Positions 43,572 through 52,921 are shown, counted from the first letter of the stretch. The stretch is DNA of 64,000 nucleotides from Phycisphaeraceae bacterium (GCA_015709595.1 CP054178.1:1741205-1805204), one strand, 5' to 3'. Notes: generated from the letters alone by a model not told the origin. Numbers and translations: made by a program.

Positions 43572-45956
43572 ATGCCCAACGACGCGACCAAGTCCAAGCC
43601 CGCGACGATTCGCTCGGAACGGCGCCGCCAGGAACTGCGCCGGATCATTCCGCGCACGGGCATCGACCTGCGCGGGCTGCTGATGCGGCGTGATCTGGTC
43701 AACACCGTGCTGGTGTACGCGGCGTTCTTCTTTGTCGCCGCCACCATCGTCGCCGTGTCGCACGATCAGCTTCGACTGCAGGTCGGCGCGGTGATGACCG
43801 AGGCGCGGCTGAAGCGGGTGGATTTCACCATCATCAACGCCGCCGCCACCGAGGAAAAGCGCCGCGAGGAGCGGGCCAGGGCGCCGCACGTCTTCCGGCT
43901 CAACGAGCAGTTGGTGACGGACGTGCAGCAGGAGCTGCTCAACCTGCCGCGCGTGGTCGAGAAGATCACCGACTTCTCCCAGGTCGCTCCGGAGATCCGC
44001 GCCGCCTTCGACCTGACCGAGCGCCGTCTGGCGACGCTTCAGTCGTTCATCAACGAGGAAGGCGAGCCCAACGACGCCTGGCGCACGTGGATCACGGTCG
44101 ATCTGCTGGAGAAGGTCATTCTGCGCTCGCCTTCGATCTCGAGTCAGGACGCCCAGATCGAGAAGCTGCGCCTGACCACCGAGTTCCGGGCCGGCGAGCG
44201 GTCCTTCCAGTCGCGCACCTTCATCGAGGTCCGCCCCGAGGCGGTGGAGGAGTTGCGTCTGCGCTGGCGCGAGGCCCTGCGCGACCTGCGCCTGCCGGAC
44301 GACGCCGCGGCGGTGATCGCCGCCCGTCTGGCCCACCGGGGTGAGCCGTTCTTCGTGTTCGACCGGGCGGCGACGGACAAGCGGGCCGAGGAAGAGGCCG
44401 CCCGCGTGACCGAGGTGAAGGTGACGCACCGCGCCGGCGACCCCATCTTCAAGCCGGGCGACATTCTGACGCCCGAACAGTTCACCACCGCTCAGCGCGA
44501 GGCGGAGGAGTACCGCGCCCAGGCCAGCACGGTCTCCATCGTGGTGCGGCGACTGGGTTCGTGCGGCGTGGTGGCGCTGCTCAGCGCCATCATGGCGGCG
44601 TACCTGGTGCGCTTCTACCCCCGCATCACGCGCAATCCGCTGCGCGTCATCGCCCTGGCGCTGCTGAGCGCGGGTTCGCTGGGCGTCGCGGCGGGGGTGG
44701 CCTCGGAGGCGCCCGCCTTCTCACTGCCGGCCAGCGTGGCGGTGACGCTCTTCGCGTCGATGCTGCTGGTCATCGCCTACGACCAGCGGCTGGCGGCCAC
44801 CATCGCCGGGCTCCAGACCGCGCTGCTGGTGTTTGCTCTCGAGCTCTCCATCGCCCACTTCGTCCTGCTGGTCGCGGTGGGCGGAGCGGCGATCGCCTGC
44901 CTGGGCGAGGTGCGTCACCGCAATATCCTGGTGCGGGCGGCCATGCTGGCGGCCCTGATCGGCGGGCTGGGATCGCTGCTGCTGGGGCTCTTCGAGGTTC
45001 CGCTCTACGACGCGGCGCAGCGGCTGATCCCCGGCGCCTGGTCGCAGATCTGGATGGAGGCGGGTCTTTCCGCCGCCGCCGCCCTCATGGTCGGCTTCTT
45101 CGTGCTGGGCATCCTGCCGAGCATCGAGCGACTGTTTGACATTCCCACCGGCATGACGCTGGTGGAGCTGCGCGACCCGCGCAACCCGCTGCTCAAGCAG
45201 CTGCAGGAGCGCGCCCCGGGCACCTACACCCACTCCCTGGCGGTGGCGTCGATCGCCGAATCCGCCGCCGACGCCATCGGCGCCAACGGACTGCTCACCT
45301 ACGTGGGCGCGCTGTATCACGACATCGGCAAGATGAACAAGCCCGACTACTTCGTCGAGAACCAGTCGGGCGGCCCCAGCAAGCACGACAAACTCAGCCC
45401 GGCCATGTCGCTGCTGGTGATCGTGGGCCACGTGAAGGACGGCGTGGAGCTGGCACGCGAGGCCGGCCTGCCGCGCGTGCTGATCCATTTCATCGAGTCG
45501 CACCACGGCACCACGCTGGTGGAGTACTTCTACCACGCGGCCCGGTCGAGGGCCGAGGGCGAAGGCGAACGGGATCGGGTCAGCGAGCTGGAGTTCCGCT
45601 ACCCCGGTCCGCGCCCGCGCACCAAGGAGGCCGCGATTCTCATGATCGCCGACGCCTGTGAGTCGGCCACTCGCGCCATGAGCGACCCCGCGCCCGCCGC
45701 CATCGAGAACCTGGTGCGCAAACTGGCCCGCAAGCGGCTCAACGACGGTCAGTTCGACGAGTGCGAACTCACTCTGCGCGAGCTGGCGGTCATCGAGGAG
45801 TCGGTGATCCGGTCCATCTGGTCGCTGCACCACGGACGCATCGCCTACCCGACGCAACCGGCGCAGCCCTTCGACACCATGACCTCCGAGGGCCCGCGCA
45901 CCGGCGAAGTGAAGCCGGAAGCCGCCGAGGCGGAGCCGGCGCGTCAGACGGCCTGA
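43572..45956 (+). CDS. pgpH: PgpH-type cyclic-di-AMP phosphodiesterase (7TM-HD protein)
   Basis: A 794-residue membrane protein. One helix near residues 45-62 is followed by a large extracytoplasmic domain (about 65-310, 7TMR-HDED type, with TVVSH-like VAVSHDQLRL and LTPEQF), then six helices (about 315-515), and an intracellular HD domain. The HD site is TYTHSLAVASIAE, YHDIGKMNKPDYFVENQ and HVKDGVELARE with HHGTTLVEYFY further on. The family hydrolyses c-di-AMP to pApA, so this organism probably uses c-di-AMP. An acidic, Pro-rich tail of about 30 residues closes the protein. Confidence 0.93.
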   Translation: MPNDATKSKPATIRSERRRQELRRIIPRTGIDLRGLLMRRDLVNTVLVYAAFFFVAATIVAVSHDQLRLQVGAVMTEARLKRVDFTIINAAATEEKRREERARAPHVFRLNEQLVTDVQQELLNLPRVVEKITDFSQVAPEIRAAFDLTERRLATLQSFINEEGEPNDAWRTWITVDLLEKVILRSPSISSQDAQIEKLRLTTEFRAGERSFQSRTFIEVRPEAVEELRLRWREALRDLRLPDDAAAVIAARLAHRGEPFFVFDRAATDKRAEEEAARVTEVKVTHRAGDPIFKPGDILTPEQFTTAQREAEEYRAQASTVSIVVRRLGSCGVVALLSAIMAAYLVRFYPRITRNPLRVIALALLSAGSLGVAAGVASEAPAFSLPASVAVTLFASMLLVIAYDQRLAATIAGLQTALLVFALELSIAHFVLLVAVGGAAIACLGEVRHRNILVRAAMLAALIGGLGSLLLGLFEVPLYDAAQRLIPGAWSQIWMEAGLSAAAALMVGFFVLGILPSIERLFDIPTGMTLVELRDPRNPLLKQLQERAPGTYTHSLAVASIAESAADAIGANGLLTYVGALYHDIGKMNKPDYFVENQSGGPSKHDKLSPAMSLLVIVGHVKDGVELAREAGLPRVLIHFIESHHGTTLVEYFYHAARSRAEGEGERDRVSELEFRYPGPRPRTKEAAILMIADACESATRAMSDPAPAAIENLVRKLARKRLNDGQFDECELTLRELAVIEESVIRSIWSLHHGRIAYPTQPAQPFDTMTSEGPRTGEVKPEAAEAEPARQTA

Positions 45957-46023
45957 GCGTGGGACTCCAGCCGCGGCGCGATGGCGTGGCGCGGGCGTCC
46001 CGCCTGCCGCATGTCCGGGTTTT

Positions 46024-46602
46024 CTACCGGCGCTTGGTGGTCGTCTTCTTCTTGGTGTTGCGCTTCGCGGCCTTCTTCTTCGCGGGCCTGGCGGCGGGCT
46101 TCGATGCCGCCTTGCGGGCCGCCAACCGCGCCGCGGCCTGTTTGCTCGTGCGCAGCAGGGTGCGCTCGTAGAACTCGATCCACCGCCTGGTGGGGACGCG
46201 CCGGATCGCCTCGCCGATCACGTCCAGCGCCAGGTCCTCCACCCGTTTGAAGCGGATGCAGCACTTGCCCATGTCCAGTTTCTTGCCGGTCTTCGCCCAC
46301 TCCCTGCGAAACCACGACTCATCGTCGGTGCCCTCGCCGTACACCGGCATCAGGTACAGCGACATGTAGTTCTTCTGCGAGGCAAGGGCGGCGAATGGGA
46401 GCGGCTGCTTCGGGTTGCAGTGATACCCTGCCGGATAGACGCTGTGCGGCACGCAGTAGCCGATCATGCCGTAGCTCATGCCCTCCGCGTAATCCTTGTC
46501 CAGGTTCTTCAGGATGACCTGCCGCACCGCCTCGATGGCCTGACGGCGATCGGGAGGGAGTTCGGCCAGATACTGCTCGACGGTGGCGGCTTTGGACTGC
46601 AT
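46024..46602 (-). CDS. DUF1801 protein with a basic Lys/Ala-rich tail
   Basis: A 192-residue protein. Residues 5-145 have the DUF1801 (YdhG-like) fold: VEQYLAELPPDRRQAIEAVR, AEGMSYGMIGYCVPHS, YMSLYLMPVYG, and GKCCIRFKRVEDLALDVI. From about residue 155 to the end it is Lys, Ala, Arg and Thr-rich (AKKKAAKRNTKKKTTTKRR), like histone-H1-type tails, so it may bind nucleic acid. The start at 46602 is chosen since MQSKAATVEQYL begins the domain. Confidence 0.88.
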   Translation of the reverse strand: MQSKAATVEQYLAELPPDRRQAIEAVRQVILKNLDKDYAEGMSYGMIGYCVPHSVYPAGYHCNPKQPLPFAALASQKNYMSLYLMPVYGEGTDDESWFRREWAKTGKKLDMGKCCIRFKRVEDLALDVIGEAIRRVPTRRWIEFYERTLLRTSKQAAARLAARKAASKPAARPAKKKAAKRNTKKKTTTKRR

Positions 46603-46742
46603 GATGGGCAGTGTACCGCGCCGCGATGCCGCGTTGACCGGGTGATCGCGGCCCCGGCGCCTCAATCTCACCATCTGGCCCGCCGCGACCGGTCGGCTAT
46701 ACTCTCAACCCCGTCGGCATGGGCCAGCCGCCGACGGGCGAA

Positions 46743-46816
46743 GGGCTTGTAGCTCAGCTGGCTAGAGCGCACCCCTGATAAGGGTGAGGTCGACGGTTCG
46801 AGTCCGTCCAGGCCCA
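46743..46816 (+). tRNA. tRNA-Ile (GAT)
   Basis: A 74-nt cloverleaf with acceptor stem GGGCTTG/CAGGCCC, D stem GCTC/GAGC, anticodon stem CACCC/GGGTG with loop CTGATAA (anticodon GAT), and T loop TTCGAGT. The CCA end is not encoded. Confidence 0.97.
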
Positions 46817-46872
46817 CTTGTTCAACCCCTGTGACGCCGGAACGAATCGCCGGAACGATCGTTACGGCGGCG

Positions 46873-47703
46873 TCACGACCCCCGCTGAATCTCGAACGTG
46901 ATGCCGCCGTTGCTGGTGTCGATCACCGACTCGGTGGACTCGTCGCCCACCACGATCACGCCGCCCGACCGCTTGAGGTTCGACTTCACCACGCGCCCCG
47001 GTCCGTCTGTCACCCGCACACGGCCGTTGGAGGTGTCGAAGACCACGCGCCCCGTGAAGGACTCGTCCACCACCACCTGCACGCTGCCGTTGCTGGTGTC
47101 CATGTTCATCGGACCGGCCACGTGCTCCGCGGTGACGGACCCGTTGGATGTGTCCACCGTGAGCGGCCCGTTCAGCCGCGTCACCGTCACCGAGCCGTTG
47201 GAGGTGTCCACCTCGGCGGGGCCATCGTGATCAGTCACGCGCACGCGCCCGTTGGAGGTGTTGATCCGAAGGTGGCCGCCGAGTTTGGCCACCTCGACCG
47301 CGCCGTTGGAGGTCACCGCCGTCACACCGTCGGCGTCGGGCAGCCGAATGTCGAACGCCGCGCTGTCGTTGGAATGCTTCGGCTCGGGCCAGTGGACGCG
47401 CACGGTCAGCACGCCCTCGGCGTTGCGGCGGACGTCAAGCACGGTGGCGAGCAATCGCTGATCGGCCTCGTCCTGGGTCAACCCACCCGCGCTGATGGTC
47501 GCCGTGACCTGCACGTCCGACGCGGCGGGATCGCCGGTGATGGTGATGGCCCCGTTGCGCGTGGCGACATCCAGCGCCGCCCCGGGCACATGCGGCACGT
47601 TGTTCACCTGTGTGGTGGTGGCCTTGAAGCCGGTCAACCCGCAGCCCCCGGGAACCAGCAGCATGGGAAGCAGGAACAACACACGCAGCATGTTTCGACG
47701 CAT
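46873..47703 (-). CDS. DUF4097-like lipoprotein with DTSNG beta repeats
   Basis: A 276-residue protein with a lipoprotein signal (VLFLLPMLLVPGGC). The mature part consists of short beta strands separated by repeats of TSNG or DTSNGxV spaced about 18-22 residues apart, at least eight times (for example NTSNGRVRV, DTSNGSVTV, DTSNGSVTA, DTSNGRVRV). This is the right-handed beta-helix pattern of DUF4097-type adhesin-like proteins. It is likely anchored to a membrane and faces the periplasm or surface. The start at 47703 sits at the signal peptide. Confidence 0.88.
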   Translation of the reverse strand: MRRNMLRVLFLLPMLLVPGGCGLTGFKATTTQVNNVPHVPGAALDVATRNGAITITGDPAASDVQVTATISAGGLTQDEADQRLLATVLDVRRNAEGVLTVRVHWPEPKHSNDSAAFDIRLPDADGVTAVTSNGAVEVAKLGGHLRINTSNGRVRVTDHDGPAEVDTSNGSVTVTRLNGPLTVDTSNGSVTAEHVAGPMNMDTSNGSVQVVVDESFTGRVVFDTSNGRVRVTDGPGRVVKSNLKRSGGVIVVGDESTESVIDTSNGGITFEIQRGS

Positions 47704-47852
47704 GGGGGTGACTCGGAGGGTGGAAGGAAGAGACGACCATCGCGCCCGGTTGGTCAGTGATTGGGGGAGGCGGGCGGGTGGTTTCAGCGCGGTCGTCAAC
47801 CGTCAGAGGGGGATCGGGCACGAGGCACTGGAACCCGGAACCCCCACACCTC

Positions 47853-47880
47853 TCAGTCCTCAGTCCTCAGTCCTCAGTCC
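47853..47880. repeat. Tandem heptamer TCAGTCC, four copies
   Basis: Four exact copies of TCAGTCC in the gap between the DUF4097-like and ROK genes. A similar heptamer array (TCAGCCG/A) lies at 61563. Confidence 0.85.
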
Positions 47881-47914
47881 TCTCCCCTCCGTGGCCCTGC
47901 GTGTCCTCCGCGTT

Positions 47915-48913
47915 TCAACGCTTTCCCGCTCGCTCACCTCTTCTCTCCTCGCGCGCCAGCAGCGCCGCGCCCAGTAGCCCCGCGTTGTCCACCAGTTCGG
48001 TGGGGATGATGCGGCAGCCGCGGCAGACGTCGGGGAAGACATGGCGATCGAACGAGGCGCGAATGCGCTTGAGGTAGGGTTCGCCAAGGGCTTCGGTCAC
48101 GCCGCCGCCCACGATGACCGTGTCCAGCGCCAGCAGCGTGACGAAACTCGCGATGGCCACGCCCAGCAGGTCGGCCGCGGTGTTCACCACGTCCACCGTC
48201 AACGGGTCGCGGCGCTTGTATGCCTGGGCCAGCACCTTGGAGCCAGCCACGCCCGTGGCCGGGTCGATCAGTTTGTGCAGCACGGACTTCGGGTAGGCAT
48301 GCAGCCGGGACACGATCATGCGCGACATGCCGGTGCGGCTGCAGATTTCCTCCAGTTTCGACTGCCCCCACGGCTCGCGCACGTCGAGGATGGTGTGCCC
48401 CACCTCGCCTGCGGTGAAAAATGCGCCGTGGTAGATGCGTCCGTTGAGCACCAGCCCGCCCCCCACGCCGGTGCCCACCCAGATTCCCAGCACGTCGCCC
48501 TGCCCGGCGGTCTTGCCGAGCACGTACTCGCCCCACACCGCCCCGTTCACATCGTTCTCCAGCACCACGGGCACGCCCAGCCGCTTGCGCAGGATGTCGC
48601 GGAAGGGCAGGTCGATCCAGCCGAGATTCGGCGCGTTGAGCACCACGCCCTTGGGAATGTCGATCGCCCCCGCCGCCGCCACGCCCACGGCCTTCAGGTC
48701 CGTCACCTTGATGCCTGCCTGCTCGCAGGACTCCTCTACGCCGCGTGCCAGCCGCTCGATGACCGACTTGGCCCCCTCGGCGGCCTTGGTCTTGAGTTTC
48801 AGCCGCCCGTGAATGTGGTTGTGGCGATCCACAACCCCCAGCTGCATGTTGGTGCCGCCGAGATCGACGCCGACGACGGGGTTGGAAAGACGAGTTCTGG
48901 CGCGCTTGGGCAT
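47915..48913 (-). CDS. ROK-family sugar kinase without the usual zinc motif
   Basis: A 332-residue ROK protein, probably a glucokinase. Motifs are VGVDLGGTNMQLGVV for phosphate binding, NAPNLGWIDLPF, ENDVNGAVWGEY with the catalytic Asp, and GIWVGTGVGGGLVLNG. After GEVGHTIL the usual CxCGxxGCxE zinc site is missing, replaced by DVREPWGQSKLEEICSRTG. Zinc-free ROK kinases exist, so activity is still possible. No helix-turn-helix precedes the kinase, so it is not a repressor. Confidence 0.9.
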   Translation of the reverse strand: MPKRARTRLSNPVVGVDLGGTNMQLGVVDRHNHIHGRLKLKTKAAEGAKSVIERLARGVEESCEQAGIKVTDLKAVGVAAAGAIDIPKGVVLNAPNLGWIDLPFRDILRKRLGVPVVLENDVNGAVWGEYVLGKTAGQGDVLGIWVGTGVGGGLVLNGRIYHGAFFTAGEVGHTILDVREPWGQSKLEEICSRTGMSRMIVSRLHAYPKSVLHKLIDPATGVAGSKVLAQAYKRRDPLTVDVVNTAADLLGVAIASFVTLLALDTVIVGGGVTEALGEPYLKRIRASFDRHVFPDVCRGCRIIPTELVDNAGLLGAALLAREERRGERAGKR

Positions 48914-49113
48914 GAGGGACTATATCGGCGTTCCAAGGGGCTGAAACGCGGAGGGACGTGGGGAGCGGGTGGGGTGATTCTGTGAACTCCGCCGCGTTTC
49001 ATCCGCTGCTGGCTCTCCCGCGACGCCCGTCGGCGGGGTTCCTGGAGCATCATCCCGCCCTGCGTGCCGCTCATCACCAATGCGTGACGCCCCGCGCCCG
49101 GAACCTGCGCCCC

Positions 49114-49764
49114 TCACCCCTGCCCCATCCCCTCGATGAACGCATCCGCCTCGGCGATGGCGGCGTTCATTTCCGCGATCAGGGCGGCGATGTCGTTCTC
49201 CATCTCCGCCACGTCTCCTTCCAGCGAGGCCACCGCCTGCGCGTTGAGGTTGTGCTTGAGGAACAGCACCTGATCGTTGAAGGCCGTCAGGATGGGCGGC
49301 ATGCGCGACTCAGCCCGCTTCATCGCCGCGATCAACTGGCCGTACCGCTGCTGCGTATCGCGCAGGGCGCGCTCGCTGCGCTGTTTCAGGTCCGGGTTGC
49401 TGTACTGGTTGAGTTCTGTTTCCCACTCCTCGAAGAGCGCGGCGGCGACGCTTTCGATGGACTGGATTCGGTTGGTGACGGCCTTGGCTCGGTCGCGGCA
49501 CTTGCTCAGTTCGCCGTTGAGCCGGTCGTAGAGCGCCCGCAGATCGCCGCCCTTGAAGCCCACTAGGGCGCTGAACTGGTCCAGCGCGCTCTGGAACTGC
49601 TGCTTGGCGGCCTGCTGGTCATCGCGGCCTTCCTCGACCCGCTCGACAAGGATGTCGCGCTTGTGATAGCCGAACTTCTCCATCGCCCCGTAGTAGGTGG
49701 ACTGGCAGCCGAGCACGAGGAGCAGGACCAGGCCGAGTGGAAGCCATTGAAGGTGACGGACCAT
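49114..49764 (-). CDS. DUF2959 lipoprotein
   Basis: A 216-residue protein with a lipobox in LVLLLVLGC. The mature part begins STYYGAMEKFGYHKRDILVERVEEGRDDQ (shown as conserved pieces YYGAMEK, GYHKRDILV, RDDQ) and is a long coiled coil up to the end. This is the typical DUF2959 protein, a periplasmic helical protein of unknown role. The start at 49764 leaves a normal signal peptide. Confidence 0.9.
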   Translation of the reverse strand: MVRHLQWLPLGLVLLLVLGCQSTYYGAMEKFGYHKRDILVERVEEGRDDQQAAKQQFQSALDQFSALVGFKGGDLRALYDRLNGELSKCRDRAKAVTNRIQSIESVAAALFEEWETELNQYSNPDLKQRSERALRDTQQRYGQLIAAMKRAESRMPPILTAFNDQVLFLKHNLNAQAVASLEGDVAEMENDIAALIAEMNAAIAEADAFIEGMGQG

Positions 49765-49916
49765 GAGTCTGATCTCCAGCAAGGCGCCGCCTGCATCGGG
49801 CTGACCACCCAGGCCCGGATCGACGCGGCGGGGGCGCACACGCCATCGTTGACTGGCCGCGTGCGCCGCCGATAGTCTACCGTTGAGGGATGAGCGCCGT
49901 TCAGGAGGTGATCACC

Positions 49917-50942
49917 ATGGGGCCGCGAATGTCCGGGGGGCCGCTGGTGGCCGATGCTCTTCGATTCGGCGGGACGGCCCTGCTGACCGCGCTGCTGCTC
50001 ATCGCGTGCGCCAAGGCCGATCGAGCCGCCGATCCGCGGGATGAGCGAGCGATCATGGCCGCGCTGTCGCCGCCCGCGGCGGACGCCTTGGCGCCGATCG
50101 ACCTGCCGGGATTGCGCAACGTGGTCGCGTTTTCCGAGGGGTTGTACAGCGGTTCGGCGCCCGATCCGGATGAAGGCGCGTTCGAGACGCTGCGATCCCT
50201 GGGCATCCGCACCATCATCTCGGTGGATGGCGCGCAGCCGGAGGTCGAACTGGCCGCGCGGCACGGGCTGCGTTACGTCCACCTGCCCATCAGCTACAAC
50301 GGCATGACGGAGGAGCGCAAACTCGAGATCGCGCGGGCCGTCCGCGATCTGCCGGGGCCGATCTACATTCACTGCCATCACGGCAAGCACCGAAGCGCGG
50401 GAGCAGCCGGGGCGGCGGCGGTCACGCTCGGGCGGCTGACCAGCGAGGAGGCGGTGTCGCGCATGAAGGTTTCCGGCGCCGCGCCGGACTACGTGGGGCT
50501 GTACCAGTGCGTCAGCATGTCCACGCTGGCGGCGCCGGACGTGATTGACTCGGCCAGCAGCGCCTTCCCCGAACGCTGGGTCACCACCGGCATGGTGCAG
50601 TCCATGGTCGAGATCGACCACGCCTTCGAGCACCTGAAAGTCATCGAGAAGTCGGGCTGGAAGGCGCCGCCGAACCACCCCGACCTGGTGCCCGCCGCCG
50701 AAGCGGGTCGCCTGGCCGACCTGCTGCGCAACCTGCGGGACGACCCGGAGTCGTTGGTCCACCCGCCGGAGTTCGTCGAGTGGCTGCTGGAGGGAGCGCG
50801 CCTCGCCTCTTCGATCGAGAGCGGGCTGATCGCCGGTCTGCCCGCCGAGACGTTGAGCCGGCACCTGACCGACCTGAACCGGTCGTGCAAGTCATGCCAT
50901 GTGAAGTACCGCGACGCGATCGTCACGGCACGACTTCGGTGA
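49917..50942 (+). CDS. Lipoprotein with a dual-specificity phosphatase domain and a C-terminal CxxCH heme motif
   Basis: A 341-residue protein with lipobox LLLIAC. Residues about 60-185 form a DSP-type phosphatase with the active site loop IHCHHGKHRSAG (Cys153, Arg159) and LGIRTIISVDG before it. The rest is helical and ends with CKSCHVKYRD (Cys324, Cys327, His328), a c-type heme motif in the same position as in single-heme helical-bundle cytochromes. AGGAGGTGATCACC, a near-perfect ribosome site, precedes the ATG at 49917 and decides the start. The fusion suggests redox- or heme-linked phosphatase activity outside the cytoplasm. Confidence 0.85.
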   Translation: MGPRMSGGPLVADALRFGGTALLTALLLIACAKADRAADPRDERAIMAALSPPAADALAPIDLPGLRNVVAFSEGLYSGSAPDPDEGAFETLRSLGIRTIISVDGAQPEVELAARHGLRYVHLPISYNGMTEERKLEIARAVRDLPGPIYIHCHHGKHRSAGAAGAAAVTLGRLTSEEAVSRMKVSGAAPDYVGLYQCVSMSTLAAPDVIDSASSAFPERWVTTGMVQSMVEIDHAFEHLKVIEKSGWKAPPNHPDLVPAAEAGRLADLLRNLRDDPESLVHPPEFVEWLLEGARLASSIESGLIAGLPAETLSRHLTDLNRSCKSCHVKYRDAIVTARLR

Positions 50943-50964
50943 GAAGTCGTCGCCTCGCTTCCGG

Positions 50965-51231
50965 CTACTCCACCAGCTCGTAGAACCCCTGTCCGGTGTC
51001 GCGCAACTTGCCCTGGGCGACCAGGGCGGCCCACACCGAGGGCGGATACTCGCGCGGCGGCTGAATGGCCACAATGTTCGAGGATCGGCCCCCGGTCACG
51101 TATCGGTTGCCAAGCCGCGACTCGTCGTCCAGTTTCGTAAGCTTCAGCCGCTTGCGAAAGGCCTTCAGGGCGCGCTTGAGGGTTTCGGCGTCGGGCTGCG
51201 CCGGGTCGGAGGCGGACGTGGGGTCGGACAT
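50965..51231 (-). CDS. Small conserved-looking protein of unknown function
   Basis: An 88-residue cytoplasmic protein. A 20-residue polar start is followed by LKAFRKRLKLTKLDDESRLG, then YVTGGRSSNIVAIQPP, and a helix-strand end (VWAALVAQGKLRDTGQGFYELVE) that looks like a winged-helix. It ends 22 bp after the neighbouring phosphatase gene, convergent to it. I do not know the family name; planctomycetes carry similar small proteins. Confidence 0.7.
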   Translation of the reverse strand: MSDPTSASDPAQPDAETLKRALKAFRKRLKLTKLDDESRLGNRYVTGGRSSNIVAIQPPREYPPSVWAALVAQGKLRDTGQGFYELVE

Positions 51232-51394
51232 GGTGGCGCCTCGATTCGGGAGATGGCGTAACGATGGTGACGACGGCCGCCGGGGTGCGTCGATCAAGAT
51301 GGGTTGATCCTATCACGCGGCGGACGCGATCCTCAATGTCCCTTCACACCGCTTCCCGCGCGGTATGATGCTGCTCCCTTCACGGAGCTTCACC

Positions 51395-51793
51395 ATGCGT
51401 TCATCGCGTTTCGCTGCGTCGGGTCTGGCGTCGATCCTTCTGCTCGTCGGCGCGCTGTCGCCAACCGGCTGTTCCACCACCGCCACCGCGGGCGGAACGA
51501 CGGTCACCGAATCCGCGGGCACCTACGAGACGATCTACAACGCGGGGACGATCGAGGTGGTGGACGCCGCCAAGGCCGTGCTCGAGGACATGAACATTCC
51601 GATCACGTCTTCCGCCGCCACGGCGGTGGATGGCGAGGTGGTGGCGCGAACCGCGTCGGACGACCGCATTTCGATCTCCGTGAAATCCGTCACCGAGAAG
51701 TCGAGCCGGCTGAAGATCCGCGTGGGCACGTTCGGCGACAAGGCGGTGAGCTTCAACATCCTCGACCGCATCAAGGCCAAGCTGGACGACTGA
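51395..51793 (+). CDS. DUF3568-like lipoprotein
   Basis: A 132-residue protein with lipobox LSPTGC. The mature part of about 95 residues has the pattern of the DUF3568 family: YETIYNAGTIEVVDAAKAVLEDMNI, then VVARTASDDRISISVKSV and a basic strand pair (SRLKIRVGTFGDKAVS). Length fits. The ATG at 51395 follows GGAGCTTCACC. Role unknown. Confidence 0.8.
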   Translation: MRSSRFAASGLASILLLVGALSPTGCSTTATAGGTTVTESAGTYETIYNAGTIEVVDAAKAVLEDMNIPITSSAATAVDGEVVARTASDDRISISVKSVTEKSSRLKIRVGTFGDKAVSFNILDRIKAKLDD

Positions 51794-51878
51794 GCGCCCC
51801 AGCCAGCGCCGGGCATGCGGTTCAGCGCTCGTGACAAACCTGTGACGGGGGCGGCGGCCGCCATGCGGTACCATCCGC

Positions 51879-52865
51879 ATGATGTCGCATCGACTCTGGT
51901 TCTCGTCAGCGGGTGCGGCGGCGATCGGCGCGGCGGGGGCATGTGCCGCGCTCTCGGCATGCCTGTCCGTCGCCCCGGAGCACGCCCGGGCGCCGTCCGA
52001 TGCGGGTCGCGCCGCCTCGCATGAACGCGATGAACGTGCGGGAGATGCCCGCCGTGCGGACGAACCCGCCCCGCGATTCACCGACGCCGACTTCGAGCGG
52101 CACGTCGAGCAGTTGAAAAGGCGACTGCCCCACGACGGCTTCACCATCATCATCGAGAAGCCATTCGTGGTGATCGGAGACGAGTCGCCCGCGATGGTGA
52201 AACGTCGCGCCGAAGGCACGGTCCGCTGGGCCGTTGATCATCTCACCAGGCGCTACTTCAGGAACGACCCGCTTCACATTCTCGACGTATGGCTGTTCAA
52301 GGACAGGCAGAGTTATGAGAAGCACCACCGCGAGTTGTTCGGCGGCGACCCCGGCACCCCCTTCGGGTTCTACTCCGCCAGGCACCGGGCGCTGGTGATG
52401 AACATCGCCACGGGCGGGGGCACGCTGGTCCACGAGATCGTCCACCCCTTCATCGAGGCCAACTTTCCCGACTGCCCGCCGTGGTTCAACGAGGGGCTCG
52501 GTTCCCTCTACGAGCAGTGCGACGAGCAGAACGGCGTCATCCGCGGTCTGACCAACTGGCGTCTCGCGGGCCTGAAACGCTCCATCGAGCGAGGCGACCT
52601 GCCCACGTTCGAGGCGCTCTGCGCCATGAAAGCCCACTCGTTCTACTCGTCGGGCGGCGACAACTACGCCCAGGCGCGGTACCTGCTGTACTACCTGCAG
52701 GAGCGGGGCCTGCTGCTGGACTTCTACCAGCGATTCACCGCGGGTGTGAAGAATGACCCGACGGGGTACGCCTCGCTGCGGGCCGTGCTGGGCGAGGACG
52801 GCGACGACATGGCCGCCTTTCAGAAGCGATGGGCGGAGTGGGTCATGAAACTGACGTTTCCGTGA
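51879..52865 (+). CDS. Lipoprotein with an HExxH peptidase-like domain
   Basis: A 328-residue lipoprotein (ACAALSAC lipobox). Residues 70-328 contain LVHEIVHPFIEANFPDCPPWFNEGLGSLYE: an HExxH zinc site with a Glu about 18 residues later, the pattern of gluzincin families such as DUF1570. DVWLFKDRQSYEKH and FYSARHRALVMNIATGGGT precede it, and YAQARYLLYYLQERGLLLDF follows. It is probably a metallopeptidase working outside the cytoplasm; substrate unknown. An ATG at 51882 is equally possible. Confidence 0.82.
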   Translation: MMSHRLWFSSAGAAAIGAAGACAALSACLSVAPEHARAPSDAGRAASHERDERAGDARRADEPAPRFTDADFERHVEQLKRRLPHDGFTIIIEKPFVVIGDESPAMVKRRAEGTVRWAVDHLTRRYFRNDPLHILDVWLFKDRQSYEKHHRELFGGDPGTPFGFYSARHRALVMNIATGGGTLVHEIVHPFIEANFPDCPPWFNEGLGSLYEQCDEQNGVIRGLTNWRLAGLKRSIERGDLPTFEALCAMKAHSFYSSGGDNYAQARYLLYYLQERGLLLDFYQRFTAGVKNDPTGYASLRAVLGEDGDDMAAFQKRWAEWVMKLTFP

Positions 52866-52921
52866 CGATCACGCCCGCGGCGGATTGCCGCGCCTGGCAT
52901 CGTGCGCCTCTCGTGACAAAG

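Noticed and set aside
45991-46006. Further copy of the dispersed CAGGCG hairpin after pgpH
   Set aside because: Only GGGCG-TCC-CGCCT-like similarity with an imperfect stem; too degenerate to count as a member.
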